Source of the DNA: AC-69 sp036519575
GTDB taxonomy: Bacteria > Actinomycetota > UBA4738 > HRBIN12
Direction of reading: 5' to 3'
Length of the DNA: 36,403 nucleotides
Assembly (NCBI GenBank): GCA_036519575.1
Contig: DATDKZ010000208.1
Location: forward strand, 1 to 36,403
The position numbers were made by a program, and so were the translations under genes. Positions 8,324-15,760 of the stretch are shown here, piece after piece (positions within the stretch are counted from its first letter, which is position 1; each line of letters opens with the position of its first letter). The notes below the pieces were generated by a model. That model made no database searches. It saw only the letters and a list, made by a program, of their open reading frames with translations, and had not been told where the DNA came from.

Positions 8324-10702
8324 TCAGCCGGCGCGGAGCTCCGCGCCGAACTCGGGTTCCAGCCGCTCGGCGATCCTGCGCACCACGGCCTCGGCCTCCT
8401 CGTCGGTGAGCGTGCGGTCGGGTGCTCGAAGGTCGAGGGAGAACGCCAGGCTCTTCTTGCCCTCTGGAAGCGGTGTCCCGGAGAAGACGTCGAACAGCAG
8501 GCAGGTCTCGATCACGTCCCCGCCCGCCTCGAGCAGCGCGGCCTGTACCGGAGCGGCGGGGACGGTCGCATCCAGCACGAAGGCCAGGTCCCGACGAACC
8601 GGCGGGAACCGGGGGACGTCGCGGACCTCGATCTCCGAGGATGCATGGGCCATGAGGGCCTGGACGTCGACCTCGGCGGCCGCAACGCGACCGCCGAGGT
8701 CCAGCCGCTCGACCAGGCTCGGGTGGATCTCGCCGACCATGCCGAGGACCTCCGCGTCCGAGAGGATGGTGGCCGACCGTGAAGGGTGGAAGGGCCACCC
8801 GGCCGGAGGACCCATCGACCAGCCGCGGACCCCGGCGTCCTCGAGCACCGCCTCGAGGGCGCCCTTCGCATCGAAGAAGTCGAAGGGTCTCGGGGGCTCG
8901 GCCCACGACTGGGAGGCCGGGCCGGTCATCGCCACGGCGAGCCACGTCCGCTCGTCGGGAGCGCCCTCCTTCATCCGGAACACCGTGCCCACCTCGAACA
9001 GGGCCACACCGCGCACGTGGCGGTATACGTTGCGCTGAACCGCGCGGAGCACGCCGGGCAGGAGCCGGGTTTGCAGGAACGACTCGTCGGCCTGAAGCGG
9101 GTTCGTGATCCGGATCGGACCGTCCGCCCCGGCCATCTCCACGTCCTCCTGGGATGCGAACGAAAGCAGGCGGACCTCCCGGAGGCCGGACCGGCGGAGC
9201 GACCCCCGGAGCTGGGCCCGGAAACCGTATGCGGCGGGAACCCCTCCCACCTGGCGGACGGGGGAAACCGTCGAGCCCACAAGGTCGTAGCCCTGGACCC
9301 GCACGACCTCCTCGATGAGGTCGACCTCACGCTCGATGTCGACCCGGTATCCGGGCACCTCGACGGTGACCAGGTCCTCGTCCTCCACCCGGGAGGTCAT
9401 GCCCAGGCGATCGAAGGCCGCGACGGCGTCCACCGCCGAGACCGTGTAACCGATCACGAGCGACGCCCGAGAGGCACGCATCGACACACGCCGGCGCTCC
9501 GGCGCCCCACCCGCCTCCACGGATCCAGCCAGGACGCGCCCCCCGCACCACTCGGCCATGAGCCGGCTCGCTCGGTCCGCCCCCACCGGCACCACTTCGG
9601 GGTCCGTGCCCCGTTCGAACCGCATCGAGGCTTCGGTGGAAAGGCCGATCCGCCGACGGGTCCGTTGGATCCCGCCCCGCTCGAACCAGGCGCTCTCGAG
9701 CAGGACGTCGGCCGTCGACTCGGACATCTCGGCAACCGCCCCGCCCATAACGCCGGCCACCGCGACCGGGCGCTCCGTGTCGCAGATCAGCAGGTCGTCG
9801 GAGGTGAACGCCCGCTCCACGCCGTCGAGCGTCACGAGCCGCTCCCCGTCGTTCGCCCGCCGGACGACGATGCCCGGCCCCTTCAGCCGGCTCAGGTCGA
9901 ACGGATGAAGCGGCTGTCCGATCTCGAGCATCGCGTAGTTGGTGGCGTCCACGGCCGCCGAGAGAGGGCGCATCCCGGACGCGGTCAGCCGGGCCTGTAC
10001 GCGGATCGGTGATGGTGTGTGGGCGATTCCCCGAACGACGCGCGCCAGGTACCGGCGGCATCGGTCGAGATCGAGGATCTCCACCGTGGCCACCTCGTCG
10101 GCCTTCTCGTCGTCCTCCTCGAGCGCGACGTCGGGCATCCGAAGCGGCACGCCCGTCGCCGCCGCCACCTCCCGGGCGATCCCGATGACGGACAGGAAGT
10201 CCGGACGATTCGGGGTGACCTCGATGTCGAGCACCGAGTCGTCCAGGCCGTACGCTTGCTTGAAGTCCGTCCCCGGCTCCAGTTCGTCGGGGATGACCAG
10301 GATCCCGGTGTGCTCGGTGGTGATCCCCAGCTCCCACGGGGAGCAGAGCATCCCGTCGGAGACGATGCCGCGGATCTTCCGGGCCGCCAGGGGCTCGGGC
10401 AATGCGGGCACCGTGGCCCCCGGTCCGGCGAGGGGCACGAGGTCGCCCGGCTTCATGTTGCGGACGCCCACGACGACCTCGCGTTCCGCATCGCCGGTCG
10501 ACACCCGGGCCAGGCACAGGGTGTCGGAGTTCGGATGGTCGCGCACCTCCAGGACCCGGGTCACCACCACTCCACTCAACCGGTCCCACGGCCGCTCGAT
10601 CTCCTCCACCTCGGCTCCCTTGGACGTGAGGAGCTCGGCCAGCTCCTCGGGGGACAGGTCCGCAGGGCAGTACTCCTTCAACCAGGAGACGACGACCTTC
10701 AC
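8324..10702 (-). CDS. pheT: Phenylalanyl-tRNA synthetase beta subunit
   Basis: This is the beta chain of the alpha2-beta2 phenylalanyl-tRNA synthetase. It carries tRNA-binding and editing functions. The 792-residue product is of normal length. It opens with the typical MKVVVSWLKEY, has an EMAP II-like tRNA-binding domain (about 40-150, with VGVRNMKPGDLVPLAGPGA), the B3/B4 editing region (about 200-390), the B5 domain, a catalytic-like core, and a C-terminal anticodon-binding FDX-ACB domain (about 695-792, with RDLAFVLD). It follows pheS after 30 bp and is co-transcribed with it. No truncation or frameshift is visible. Confidence 0.97.
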   Translation of the reverse strand: MKVVVSWLKEYCPADLSPEELAELLTSKGAEVEEIERPWDRLSGVVVTRVLEVRDHPNSDTLCLARVSTGDAEREVVVGVRNMKPGDLVPLAGPGATVPALPEPLAARKIRGIVSDGMLCSPWELGITTEHTGILVIPDELEPGTDFKQAYGLDDSVLDIEVTPNRPDFLSVIGIAREVAAATGVPLRMPDVALEEDDEKADEVATVEILDLDRCRRYLARVVRGIAHTPSPIRVQARLTASGMRPLSAAVDATNYAMLEIGQPLHPFDLSRLKGPGIVVRRANDGERLVTLDGVERAFTSDDLLICDTERPVAVAGVMGGAVAEMSESTADVLLESAWFERGGIQRTRRRIGLSTEASMRFERGTDPEVVPVGADRASRLMAEWCGGRVLAGSVEAGGAPERRRVSMRASRASLVIGYTVSAVDAVAAFDRLGMTSRVEDEDLVTVEVPGYRVDIEREVDLIEEVVRVQGYDLVGSTVSPVRQVGGVPAAYGFRAQLRGSLRRSGLREVRLLSFASQEDVEMAGADGPIRITNPLQADESFLQTRLLPGVLRAVQRNVYRHVRGVALFEVGTVFRMKEGAPDERTWLAVAMTGPASQSWAEPPRPFDFFDAKGALEAVLEDAGVRGWSMGPPAGWPFHPSRSATILSDAEVLGMVGEIHPSLVERLDLGGRVAAAEVDVQALMAHASSEIEVRDVPRFPPVRRDLAFVLDATVPAAPVQAALLEAGGDVIETCLLFDVFSGTPLPEGKKSLAFSLDLRAPDRTLTDEEAEAVVRRIAERLEPEFGAELRAG

Positions 10703-10732
10703 CGGTTCATCGCCCGCCCGATCCCGACGACC

Positions 10733-11782
10733 TCATGCCCCGGCTCCCTGGAACTGCTGGAGGAACCGGACATCGCCTTCGAAGAACACCCGGAGGTCTG
10801 TCACGCCGTAGCGGACCATGGCCACCCGCTCGACCCCGATGCCGAACGCGAACCCCGTGTACCGCTCGGGATCGATCCGGCAGTTCTCCAGAACGGTGGG
10901 ATGCACCATGCCGGCTCCAAGCAGCTCGATCCATCCGTTGCCGCACACCGCGCAGCCAGCCCCGTCGCACTTGAAGCACGACACGGCCACCTGACAACCG
11001 GGCTCGACGAACGGGAAGTAGTCGGGGTTCATCCGGATCCTTCGGCCCGGCCCGAACAGCTCGCGGGCGAACATCTCCAGCGTGCCCTTGAGGTCCGCGA
11101 ACGATATCCCCTCGTTCACGGCCAAACCCTCGACCTGATGGAACACCGAGCCGTGAGTCGCGTCAGGATTCTCGCGCCGGTACACGCGACCGGGGGCGAC
11201 GATGTACACCGGGGGTGGCTGCGTCTCCATCGTCCGGATCTGCACCGCGGAGGTCTCGGTCCGTAGGAGGAGCGCATCGACGTCGACGTAGAGCGAGTCC
11301 TTCAGGGTCCGAGCCGGGTGGTCGGGCGGGATGTTGAGGGCCTCGAAGTTGTGCCACTCGTCCTCGATCTCCGGGCCTTCCTCCACGCGGTAGCCCATGC
11401 GGGTGAAGATGCCGACCATCTCGTCCTCGACGATCGTGAGGGGATGCAGCGACCCCCTCCGCAGCCTGCGGCCGGGAAGCGTCACGTCGATCCGCTCGCC
11501 CTCGAGCAGGCGAGCCTCCTCGGTCTCGGCCAAGACACGTCGGCGTTCGTCGAGCGCCGCTTGCAGGGCGTCGCGCAGCTCGTTCGCCGCCATCCCCAAA
11601 CGTTTGCGGTCCTCCGGACCGAAGGAGCCCAGCGAACGTTGGACCTGACTGAACGGTGACTTTCGCCCCATGACCGTCACCTTGGCGGCTTCGAGCGACT
11701 CCGATGAATCGGCTTTCGCGATCATCGACACGCCCCGCTCGCGTTCCTCCTCGAGGATGCGCTGAGCGTCTTGGGGGTCCAT
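10733..11782 (-). CDS. pheS: Phenylalanyl-tRNA synthetase alpha subunit
   Basis: This is the catalytic chain of phenylalanyl-tRNA synthetase, a class II enzyme. The 349-residue product has an N-terminal coiled coil (about 1-90), then motif 1 with HPLTIVEDEM and YRVEEGPEIEDEWHNFEALN, motif 2 around RVYRRENPDATHGSVFHQVEG, and motif 3 GFAFGIGVERVAMVRYG. Between motifs 2 and 3 lies a Cys-rich loop of form C-x2-C-x4-C-x2-C (CFKCDGAGCAVC), seen in many bacterial PheS and likely to bind zinc. The gene lies between the methylase-kinase gene (29 bp upstream) and pheT (30 bp downstream). Confidence 0.97.
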   Translation of the reverse strand: MDPQDAQRILEEERERGVSMIAKADSSESLEAAKVTVMGRKSPFSQVQRSLGSFGPEDRKRLGMAANELRDALQAALDERRRVLAETEEARLLEGERIDVTLPGRRLRRGSLHPLTIVEDEMVGIFTRMGYRVEEGPEIEDEWHNFEALNIPPDHPARTLKDSLYVDVDALLLRTETSAVQIRTMETQPPPVYIVAPGRVYRRENPDATHGSVFHQVEGLAVNEGISFADLKGTLEMFARELFGPGRRIRMNPDYFPFVEPGCQVAVSCFKCDGAGCAVCGNGWIELLGAGMVHPTVLENCRIDPERYTGFAFGIGVERVAMVRYGVTDLRVFFEGDVRFLQQFQGAGA

Positions 11783-11811
11783 GGGTGCCTGAGTCTAGCA
11801 AGGGCCCCTGC

Positions 11812-13260
11812 TCAGACCGTTCGTTCGCCCTCCCCCGCCGGCACGTCGAGTCGGAACCGCAGGCCTCCGTCGGCGACCTCCACGTCCACCGTGCCGCCCT
11901 GGGCCTCGGCGACCCCATGGGCCACGAACAGCCCGATCTTGCTGCCGGCCCCCGTGCCCGGGGCTCGGGGTTCGAAGAGCCCCACCGCAGCCTCCTTGGT
12001 GAGCTCGGTCCCCGCACGGAAGGCCTCGAGCCGGAGTCCTCCATCGATCGTTCGAGCCGTGACGCGGATGGGACCGTCCCCCGCCCACCACACCTCCGCC
12101 TCGACGAATGCCTCCAGGACCAGCTGCAACCGGTCGGAGTCGAGGAAGGCGACGGGTCGGTCCTGGCCCTCCCAGACAACCGGCGGGCGATCGGGATCAC
12201 GCGCCGCGGATTGGGCCACCTTCTCCACCAGCGCGCGGACGTCCACGCGCTCGGGGAACAGCTCCAATGCCCCAACCACCACCCGGGCCGCGTCGACCAG
12301 CTGGCGGAGGATCATGTTCAGGCGATCCGTGTCGTAGACGATGCCCTGGAGCATCAGCGTCCGTTGCTCCTCCGCCATCTGGTCCCATCGCGTCGCGAGC
12401 GCGTACCCGAATCCCTTCATGGCGGTCAGCGGCGAGCGGATGTCGTGCGCCGCCGAGGCGATGACCGACTCCAGCACGACGCGCCGTCCCTCCCGGAGCT
12501 GGCGAGCCCACTCGAACAGCGACACGGTTGCGGCGGCAGCGAGATTCAGGGACTCGGCCCGCCCCCGGATGGGAACACGAACGGTGGCGTCGGCCAGGGA
12601 CGCGACGTCCGACGGCAGTCCCCACGCCTCGTTTCCCAGGAGGAACGTGGTGGGACGGGTGAGGTCGAGCTCGTACAGGTCCTCGGCACCCCGGGCGTCC
12701 ATCGCGTAGATCCGGCAGCCCCGAGCTCGAAGGACCTCGAGGGCCTGAGCCGTGTCGGGGACCCGCGCGACCGGCAAGTGGAACAGCGAACCGGCGGACG
12801 CCCGCACCGTCTTCGGGTTGTAGACATCAACCGACGTCGCGGAGAACACGACCGCGTCCGCTCCTGCGGCGTCGGCGGATCGCATCACGGTTCCGGCGTT
12901 CCCTGGGTCGCGGACCGAATGAAGCACGGCGACGCACGCCGGCTCCGCTGGAAGCCCCTCCAGTCCGACATCGACGAACCGGACGACGGCCACGATTCCC
13001 TGCGGCGTGATCGTGGAGGTCAGCTTGGACATGACCTCCTCACTCACGTCGATGGTGTCGACTCCGGCCATCCGGGCCGCCTCGACCAGGTCGTCCGGGG
13101 AGCCGCGATGAAACAGGACATCCACCGCCGCATCCGAGGCGAGCGCCTCGCGGACGCCTTGGGGCCCTTCGACCAGGAACCGCCGGTCCGCATCGCGGAA
13201 CGCGCCTTTCTTGAGCCTGACGGCCGCGGCGACCTTCGGGTTCTTGAGCGACGTGATCAT
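11812..13260 (-). CDS. SpoU-family rRNA 2'-O-methyltransferase fused to a histidine-kinase-like module
   Basis: This 482-residue product has two parts. Residues 1-258 form a complete SpoU/TrmH-type RNA ribose methyltransferase. It has an N-terminal substrate-binding domain, then motif 1 SVRDPGNAGTVMRSADAAG (115-133, Asn121 and Arg127), motif 2 FLLGNEAWGL (206-215) and motif 3 VPIRGRAESLNLAAAA (229-244), which build the knotted SAM site. Residues 262-330 form a HisKA-like dimerisation domain with the H-box AHDIRSPLTAMKGFG and His272 as phospho-acceptor. Residues 335-475 resemble the HATPase domain, but the N-box Asn is replaced (VLEAFVEAEVWW) and the G1 Asp is missing. A G2-like GSKIGLFVAHGVAEAQGG remains (439-456). 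There is no membrane segment or separate sensor domain. A SpoU gene between rplT and pheS is normal in actinobacteria; the kinase tail is not. Kinase activity is uncertain. Confidence 0.88.
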   Translation of the reverse strand: MITSLKNPKVAAAVRLKKGAFRDADRRFLVEGPQGVREALASDAAVDVLFHRGSPDDLVEAARMAGVDTIDVSEEVMSKLTSTITPQGIVAVVRFVDVGLEGLPAEPACVAVLHSVRDPGNAGTVMRSADAAGADAVVFSATSVDVYNPKTVRASAGSLFHLPVARVPDTAQALEVLRARGCRIYAMDARGAEDLYELDLTRPTTFLLGNEAWGLPSDVASLADATVRVPIRGRAESLNLAAAATVSLFEWARQLREGRRVVLESVIASAAHDIRSPLTAMKGFGYALATRWDQMAEEQRTLMLQGIVYDTDRLNMILRQLVDAARVVVGALELFPERVDVRALVEKVAQSAARDPDRPPVVWEGQDRPVAFLDSDRLQLVLEAFVEAEVWWAGDGPIRVTARTIDGGLRLEAFRAGTELTKEAAVGLFEPRAPGTGAGSKIGLFVAHGVAEAQGGTVDVEVADGGLRFRLDVPAGEGERTV

Positions 13261-13317
13261 GGCCCCCCTGATCGGACCTCGGCCGGTTCCGTCGGGGGGA
13301 TTCTAGGGTCGGGCCGG

Positions 13318-13698
13318 CTACCCGGCCGTGCCGCCGGGCTCACGCCCGAGCGATTGCCGGGCAGCCTCGACGAGCGCGGCGAACGCCGTGGGGTCGTTCA
13401 CGGCCAGGTCCGCAAGGACCTTGCGGTCGAGCTCGACGCCGGCCCGGGACAGGCCGTTCATGAGCTTCGAGTAGGACAGGCCGTTCTGGCGAGCTCCCGC
13501 ACCGATCCGGGTGATCCACAGCCGGCGGAACTGGCCCTTGCGGTCACGGCGGTCGCGGTAGGCGTAGACCCCGGAATGCAGGAGCTGTTCCTTGGCCATG
13601 CGCATCCGGCGGTGACGCGCGCCGTAGTAGCCCTTGGCCTGCTCCAGGATCTCACGGCGCTTCTTCCTGGCATGGACGGCACGCTTCACCCTTGCCAT
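13318..13698 (-). CDS. rplT: 50S ribosomal protein L20
   Basis: L20 binds 23S rRNA early in assembly of the large subunit, and in some bacteria it represses its own operon. The 126-residue product has the highly basic N-terminal arm (MARVKRAVHARKKRREIL) and the conserved core YYGARHRRMRMAKEQLL and RDRKGQFRRLWITRIGAGARQNGLSYS. The C-terminus is slightly extended with a Gly-rich tail. It starts 3 nt after the rpmI stop, in the standard infC-rpmI-rplT order. Confidence 0.98.
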   Translation of the reverse strand: MARVKRAVHARKKRREILEQAKGYYGARHRRMRMAKEQLLHSGVYAYRDRRDRKGQFRRLWITRIGAGARQNGLSYSKLMNGLSRAGVELDRKVLADLAVNDPTAFAALVEAARQSLGREPGGTAG

Positions 13699-13701
13699 GA
13701 C

Positions 13702-13893
13702 TCAGGCTCCCAGCAAACGGCGGATGGTCCGACGCTCCGCCTCGACCTCGGACATGCCCTCCACCCGCCGACGCCGGCTCCCCGTCTTCTTCGTCAGCAT
13801 GTGGTTGCCGGTGGCCTTGCGGTGGAGGACCTTTCCCGTCCGGGTGATCCGGAACCGCTTGGCCGCACCCCGGTGCGTCTTCATCTTCGGCAT
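13702..13893 (-). CDS. rpmI: 50S ribosomal protein L35
   Basis: L35 is a small basic protein of the large ribosomal subunit. The 63-residue product begins with the signature MPKMKTHRGAAKRFRITRTG and ends in a basic helix (RRRVEGMSEVEAERRTIRRLL). It lies 3 nt after the infC stop and 3 nt before rplT. Length and sequence are ordinary for the family. Confidence 0.98.
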   Translation of the reverse strand: MPKMKTHRGAAKRFRITRTGKVLHRKATGNHMLTKKTGSRRRRVEGMSEVEAERRTIRRLLGA

Positions 13894-13896
13894 GTC

Positions 13897-14520
13897 CTAT
13901 CCCTGTTCCGTCGTGGAGGCGGCCGGCTCTGCCTTCACCGGCTCGGGCTTCGCCGGCTCGGGCCTCGGTTCCCTCGGGCGGGGCTGCTCCGCCCGGGCCG
14001 CCGCGACCTGCTTCTTGGTCGGCGCGATCACCATCACCATGTTCCGGCCATCCTGCTTGGGCACCGCCTCGACCACGGCCAGTCCTTCGAGGTCCTTCAC
14101 CAGCCGGTCCAGGATCCGACGGCCAAGCTCGGTGTGGGCCATCTCGCGACCCCGGAACATGATGGTCACCTTGACCCGCGCGCCCGCCCGCAGGAACCGC
14201 TCGACGTGGCCCTTCTTGGTCGCGTAGTCGTGCGGATCGATCTTGGGCCGGAACTTGATCTCCTTGACCTCGACCCTGGCCTGTTTCTTGCGGGCTTCCT
14301 TCATCCGGATGTCCCGCTCGTACTTGTACTTGCCGTAGTCCATGATCCTTGCCACCGGGGGGCTAGCCTGTGGCGCCACCTCGACCAGATCGAGGTCCTG
14401 ATCCTGGGCCTGACGGAGCGCCTCCTGGGTCGAGACGATCCCGATCTGCGCCCCATCAGATCCCACCAGGCGGACCTGTGGAGACCGGATCCTGTCGTTT
14501 ATGCGCGGATCGGTCGAGAC
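13897..14520 (-). CDS. infC: Translation initiation factor IF-3, apparent GTC start
   Basis: IF-3 binds the 30S subunit, prevents premature joining and rejects wrong start codons. The N-terminal domain (VSTDPRINDRIRSPQVRL, then the helix ending in DLDLVEVAP) is followed by the linker MDYGKYKYE and the C-terminal domain with KEIKFRPKIDPHDYATKKGH, KVTIMFRGRE and PKQDGRNMVMV. A Pro/Glu/Ala-rich tail of about 35 residues closes the 207-residue product. The first canonical start in frame is a GTG at 14466, which would delete the conserved RINDRIR segment. An in-frame TGA lies at 14529-14527. GTC at 14520 aligns with the ATT or ATC start of infC in Bacillus and mycobacteria, and lies 5 nt after a perfect Shine-Dalgarno sequence, so I place the start there. 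Confidence 0.92.
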   Translation of the reverse strand, partial: VSTDPRINDRIRSPQVRLVGSDGAQIGIVSTQEALRQAQDQDLDLVEVAPQASPPVARIMDYGKYKYERDIRMKEARKKQARVEVKEIKFRPKIDPHDYATKKGHVERFLRAGARVKVTIMFRGREMAHTELGRRILDRLVKDLEGLAVVEAVPKQDGRNMVMVIAPTKKQVAAARAEQPRPREPRPEPAKPEPVKAEPAASTTEQG

Positions 14521-14525
14521 CCCGC

Positions 14526-14535
14526 ATCACCTCCT
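14526..14535 (-). promoter_or_regulatory. Perfect 10-nt Shine-Dalgarno sequence of infC
   Basis: AGGAGGTGAT on the minus strand is complementary over 10 nt to the usual anti-Shine-Dalgarno tail of 16S rRNA. It lies 5 nt before the GTC at 14520. An ATG at 14527-14525 overlaps it but is in another frame and encodes only about 23 residues. The unusually strong site supports initiation at a poor start codon. Confidence 0.75.
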
Positions 14536-14547
14536 ACTGAAACGAAA

Positions 14548-14569
14548 GCACCGACTTGGCCGCCGGTGC
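14548..14569 (-). terminator. Leader hairpin of the infC operon, attenuator-like
   Basis: On the minus strand GCACCG (14569-14564), a 10-nt loop and CGGTGC (14553-14548) form a GC-rich stem, directly followed by TTTCGTTT. It lies in the roughly 70-nt leader between the predicted transcript start and the Shine-Dalgarno sequence. It could be a weak intrinsic terminator or a site for autoregulation, as in infC-rpmI-rplT leaders of other bacteria. The role is inferred. Confidence 0.4.
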
Positions 14570-14599
14570 CTTGCTGGAGCACGCTGAACCTTCTCGCCG

Positions 14600-14628
14600 A
14601 GTATAGGGATAGGTACTGACACTGTCGA
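14600..14628 (-). promoter_or_regulatory. Promoter of the infC-rpmI-rplT-pheST operon
   Basis: On the minus strand TCGACA (14628-14623, five of six to TTGACA) is separated by 17 nt from TATACT (14605-14600, five of six to TATAAT). The predicted transcript start is near 14593, giving a leader of about 72 nt. This is the best housekeeping-sigma promoter in the window. Confidence 0.75.
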
Positions 14629-14644
14629 CGGTCCGGCAGGGCGA

Positions 14645-14851
14645 TCAGCCAACCGGCCGGACGTTGGCGGCCTGCTGGCCCTTGGGGCCGTCCACGATGT
14701 CGAACTCAACCTCTTGGCCCTCGGTGAGGGTCTTGAACCCCTCGCCCTGGATCGCGCTGAAGTGGACGAACACGTCCTCCCCGTCTGCTCGAGAGATGAA
14801 TCCGTACCCCTTCTCGTTGCTGAACCACTTGACCGTTCCCTGCGTGGCCAA
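14645..14851 (-). CDS. Cold-shock protein, CspA family
   Basis: This is a small single-stranded nucleic acid-binding protein that acts as an RNA chaperone. The 68-residue product is one cold-shock domain with RNP1 KGYGFIS and RNP2 VFVHFSAI, and the typical opening GTVKWFSNEKGYGF. The start is a TTG at 14851, placed 6 nt after AGGAGG, which decides it. The gene stands alone between the riboflavin operon and the infC promoter, with its own promoter and a short leader of about 22 nt. That is unlike the long thermosensing leader of E. coli cspA. Confidence 0.97.
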   Translation of the reverse strand: MATQGTVKWFSNEKGYGFISRADGEDVFVHFSAIQGEGFKTLTEGQEVEFDIVDGPKGQQAANVRPVG

Positions 14852-14879
14852 CCCGACCTCCTGTCCGTGAAACCGCGCG

Positions 14880-14908
14880 AATGTAGCACGGGCTCACGCG
14901 CCGGACAA
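14880..14908 (-). promoter_or_regulatory. Promoter of the cold-shock gene
   Basis: On the minus strand TTGTCC (14908-14903) and TACATT (14885-14880) are 17 nt apart. The start is predicted near 14873, 22 nt before the TTG codon, leaving room for the AGGAGG site. Confidence 0.65.
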
Positions 14909-14921
14909 TGCGACTGAGCCC
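14890..14921. repeat. Inverted repeat around the cold-shock -35 element
   Basis: GGGCTCA (14890-14896) and TGAGCCC (14915-14921) are perfect 7-bp arms 18 nt apart. The right arm touches the cupin stop codon and the loop holds the -35 hexamer of the cold-shock promoter. It could be a U-less terminator for the riboflavin operon or an operator. Confidence 0.5.
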
Positions 14922-15272
14922 TCACCAATCGGGTTCCAGGGGCCTGCCGTAGGCGTCCTCCAGGCGCTGTGTGTCCGACTCGTCGGTGTAGCCGTAGGCG
15001 ATCTCCAACACCCTACCCTTGGCCTCGTTGCCGTTGGCGATGCGGTGGGTGGTCTCGGCCGCCACCATGAACTCGTCACCCGGCTTGGCCTCGACGACGC
15101 GGTTGCCGATCTGGAGGGTCAGGCCGGGATCGAGGACCACCCACATCTCGTCGCGCATCTGGTGGTAGTGCACGCTGGTCTCCTGCCCAGGCTCCACCGT
15201 GATCACGCGCACGGACGATGGTTGGTTCAGCGCGTAGGTCACGACCTTGCCCCACGGCTTGTCGATGATCAC
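14922..15272 (-). CDS. Cupin protein, mannose-6-phosphate isomerase type II-like domain
   Basis: This 116-residue single-domain cupin resembles the C-terminal domain of bifunctional mannose-1-phosphate guanylyltransferase/phosphomannose isomerase. It opens with DKPWGKVVTYALNQPSSV, then carries the metal-binding cupin motif 1 TSVHYHQMRDEMWVV (two His and a Glu) and motif 2 PGDEFMVAAETTHRIAN with the last His. The start is the GTG at 15272, which overlaps the ribH stop as GTGA. A longer upstream frame would lie inside ribH. The coupling to ribH suggests co-expression with riboflavin synthesis, but no such role is known to me. The substrate is unknown. Confidence 0.8.
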   Translation of the reverse strand: MIIDKPWGKVVTYALNQPSSVRVITVEPGQETSVHYHQMRDEMWVVLDPGLTLQIGNRVVEAKPGDEFMVAAETTHRIANGNEAKGRVLEIAYGYTDESDTQRLEDAYGRPLEPDW

Positions 15273-15760
15273 GGCAGCCCCCCGGCGCCGGCGTCCTTGG
15301 GCACCTGCTCCAGGAGGGAGGCCATCTCCATCGCGGCCATCGCGGCGTCCCATCCTTTGTTGCCGTGCTTTCCCCCCGCCCGGTCCATGGCCTGTTGGAG
15401 CGTGTCGGTGGTGAGGACGCCGAACATCACGGGCACGCCGGTTGCTTCGGCTGCTTCACGTATGCCGGCCGCCGCCTGACCGGCAACGTAGTCGAAGTGC
15501 GCCGTCTCACCCCGGATGACCGCGCCCAGGCAGACGACCCCATCGTAGGTGCCGGTCGCGGCGAGCGTCCGCGCCGCGAGCGGCAACTCGAACGCGCCGG
15601 GAACCCAGGCGACCTCGAGGTCGTCCTCGGCCACCCCGTGGGCCCGGAGGCACGCCACGGCTCCCTCGACCAGCTTGCTCACCACCAGCTCGTTGAACCG
15701 CGCAGCGACGACGGCGAACCGGCGTCCACGAGACGCGAAGTCTCCTCGGAGCTCTCTCAT
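15269..15760 (-). CDS. ribH: 6,7-dimethyl-8-ribityllumazine synthase
   Basis: Lumazine synthase joins the pyrimidine from the RibD branch with dihydroxybutanone phosphate from RibBA, the penultimate step to riboflavin. The 163-residue product shows the family landmarks VVAARFNELVVSKLVEGA, VPGAFELPLAAR, CLGAVIRGETAHFDYV with catalytic His88, and VPVMFGVLTTDTLQQAMDRAGGKHGNKG, as several short segments of one fold. Its ATG overlaps the ribBA stop as ATGA, and its own stop overlaps the cupin start. Confidence 0.97.
   Translation of the reverse strand: MRELRGDFASRGRRFAVVAARFNELVVSKLVEGAVACLRAHGVAEDDLEVAWVPGAFELPLAARTLAATGTYDGVVCLGAVIRGETAHFDYVAGQAAAGIREAAEATGVPVMFGVLTTDTLQQAMDRAGGKHGNKGWDAAMAAMEMASLLEQVPKDAGAGGLP

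Noticed and set aside
10920..11000. Cys-rich insert in PheS as a novel zinc finger
   Set aside because: The same C-x2-C-x4-C-x2-C loop occurs in PheS of many bacteria.
14502..14527. ATG overlapping the infC Shine-Dalgarno sequence as the infC start
   Set aside because: It is out of frame with IF-3, only 2 nt from AGGAGG, and its frame ends after about 23 codons. It could be a leader peptide, but nothing supports that.
11704..14619. A 971-codon open frame on the plus strand opposite infC to the methylase-kinase gene
   Set aside because: It is an antisense shadow of six real high-GC genes, crosses their boundaries and the infC promoter, and its product is a low-complexity His/Arg/Asp-rich sequence.
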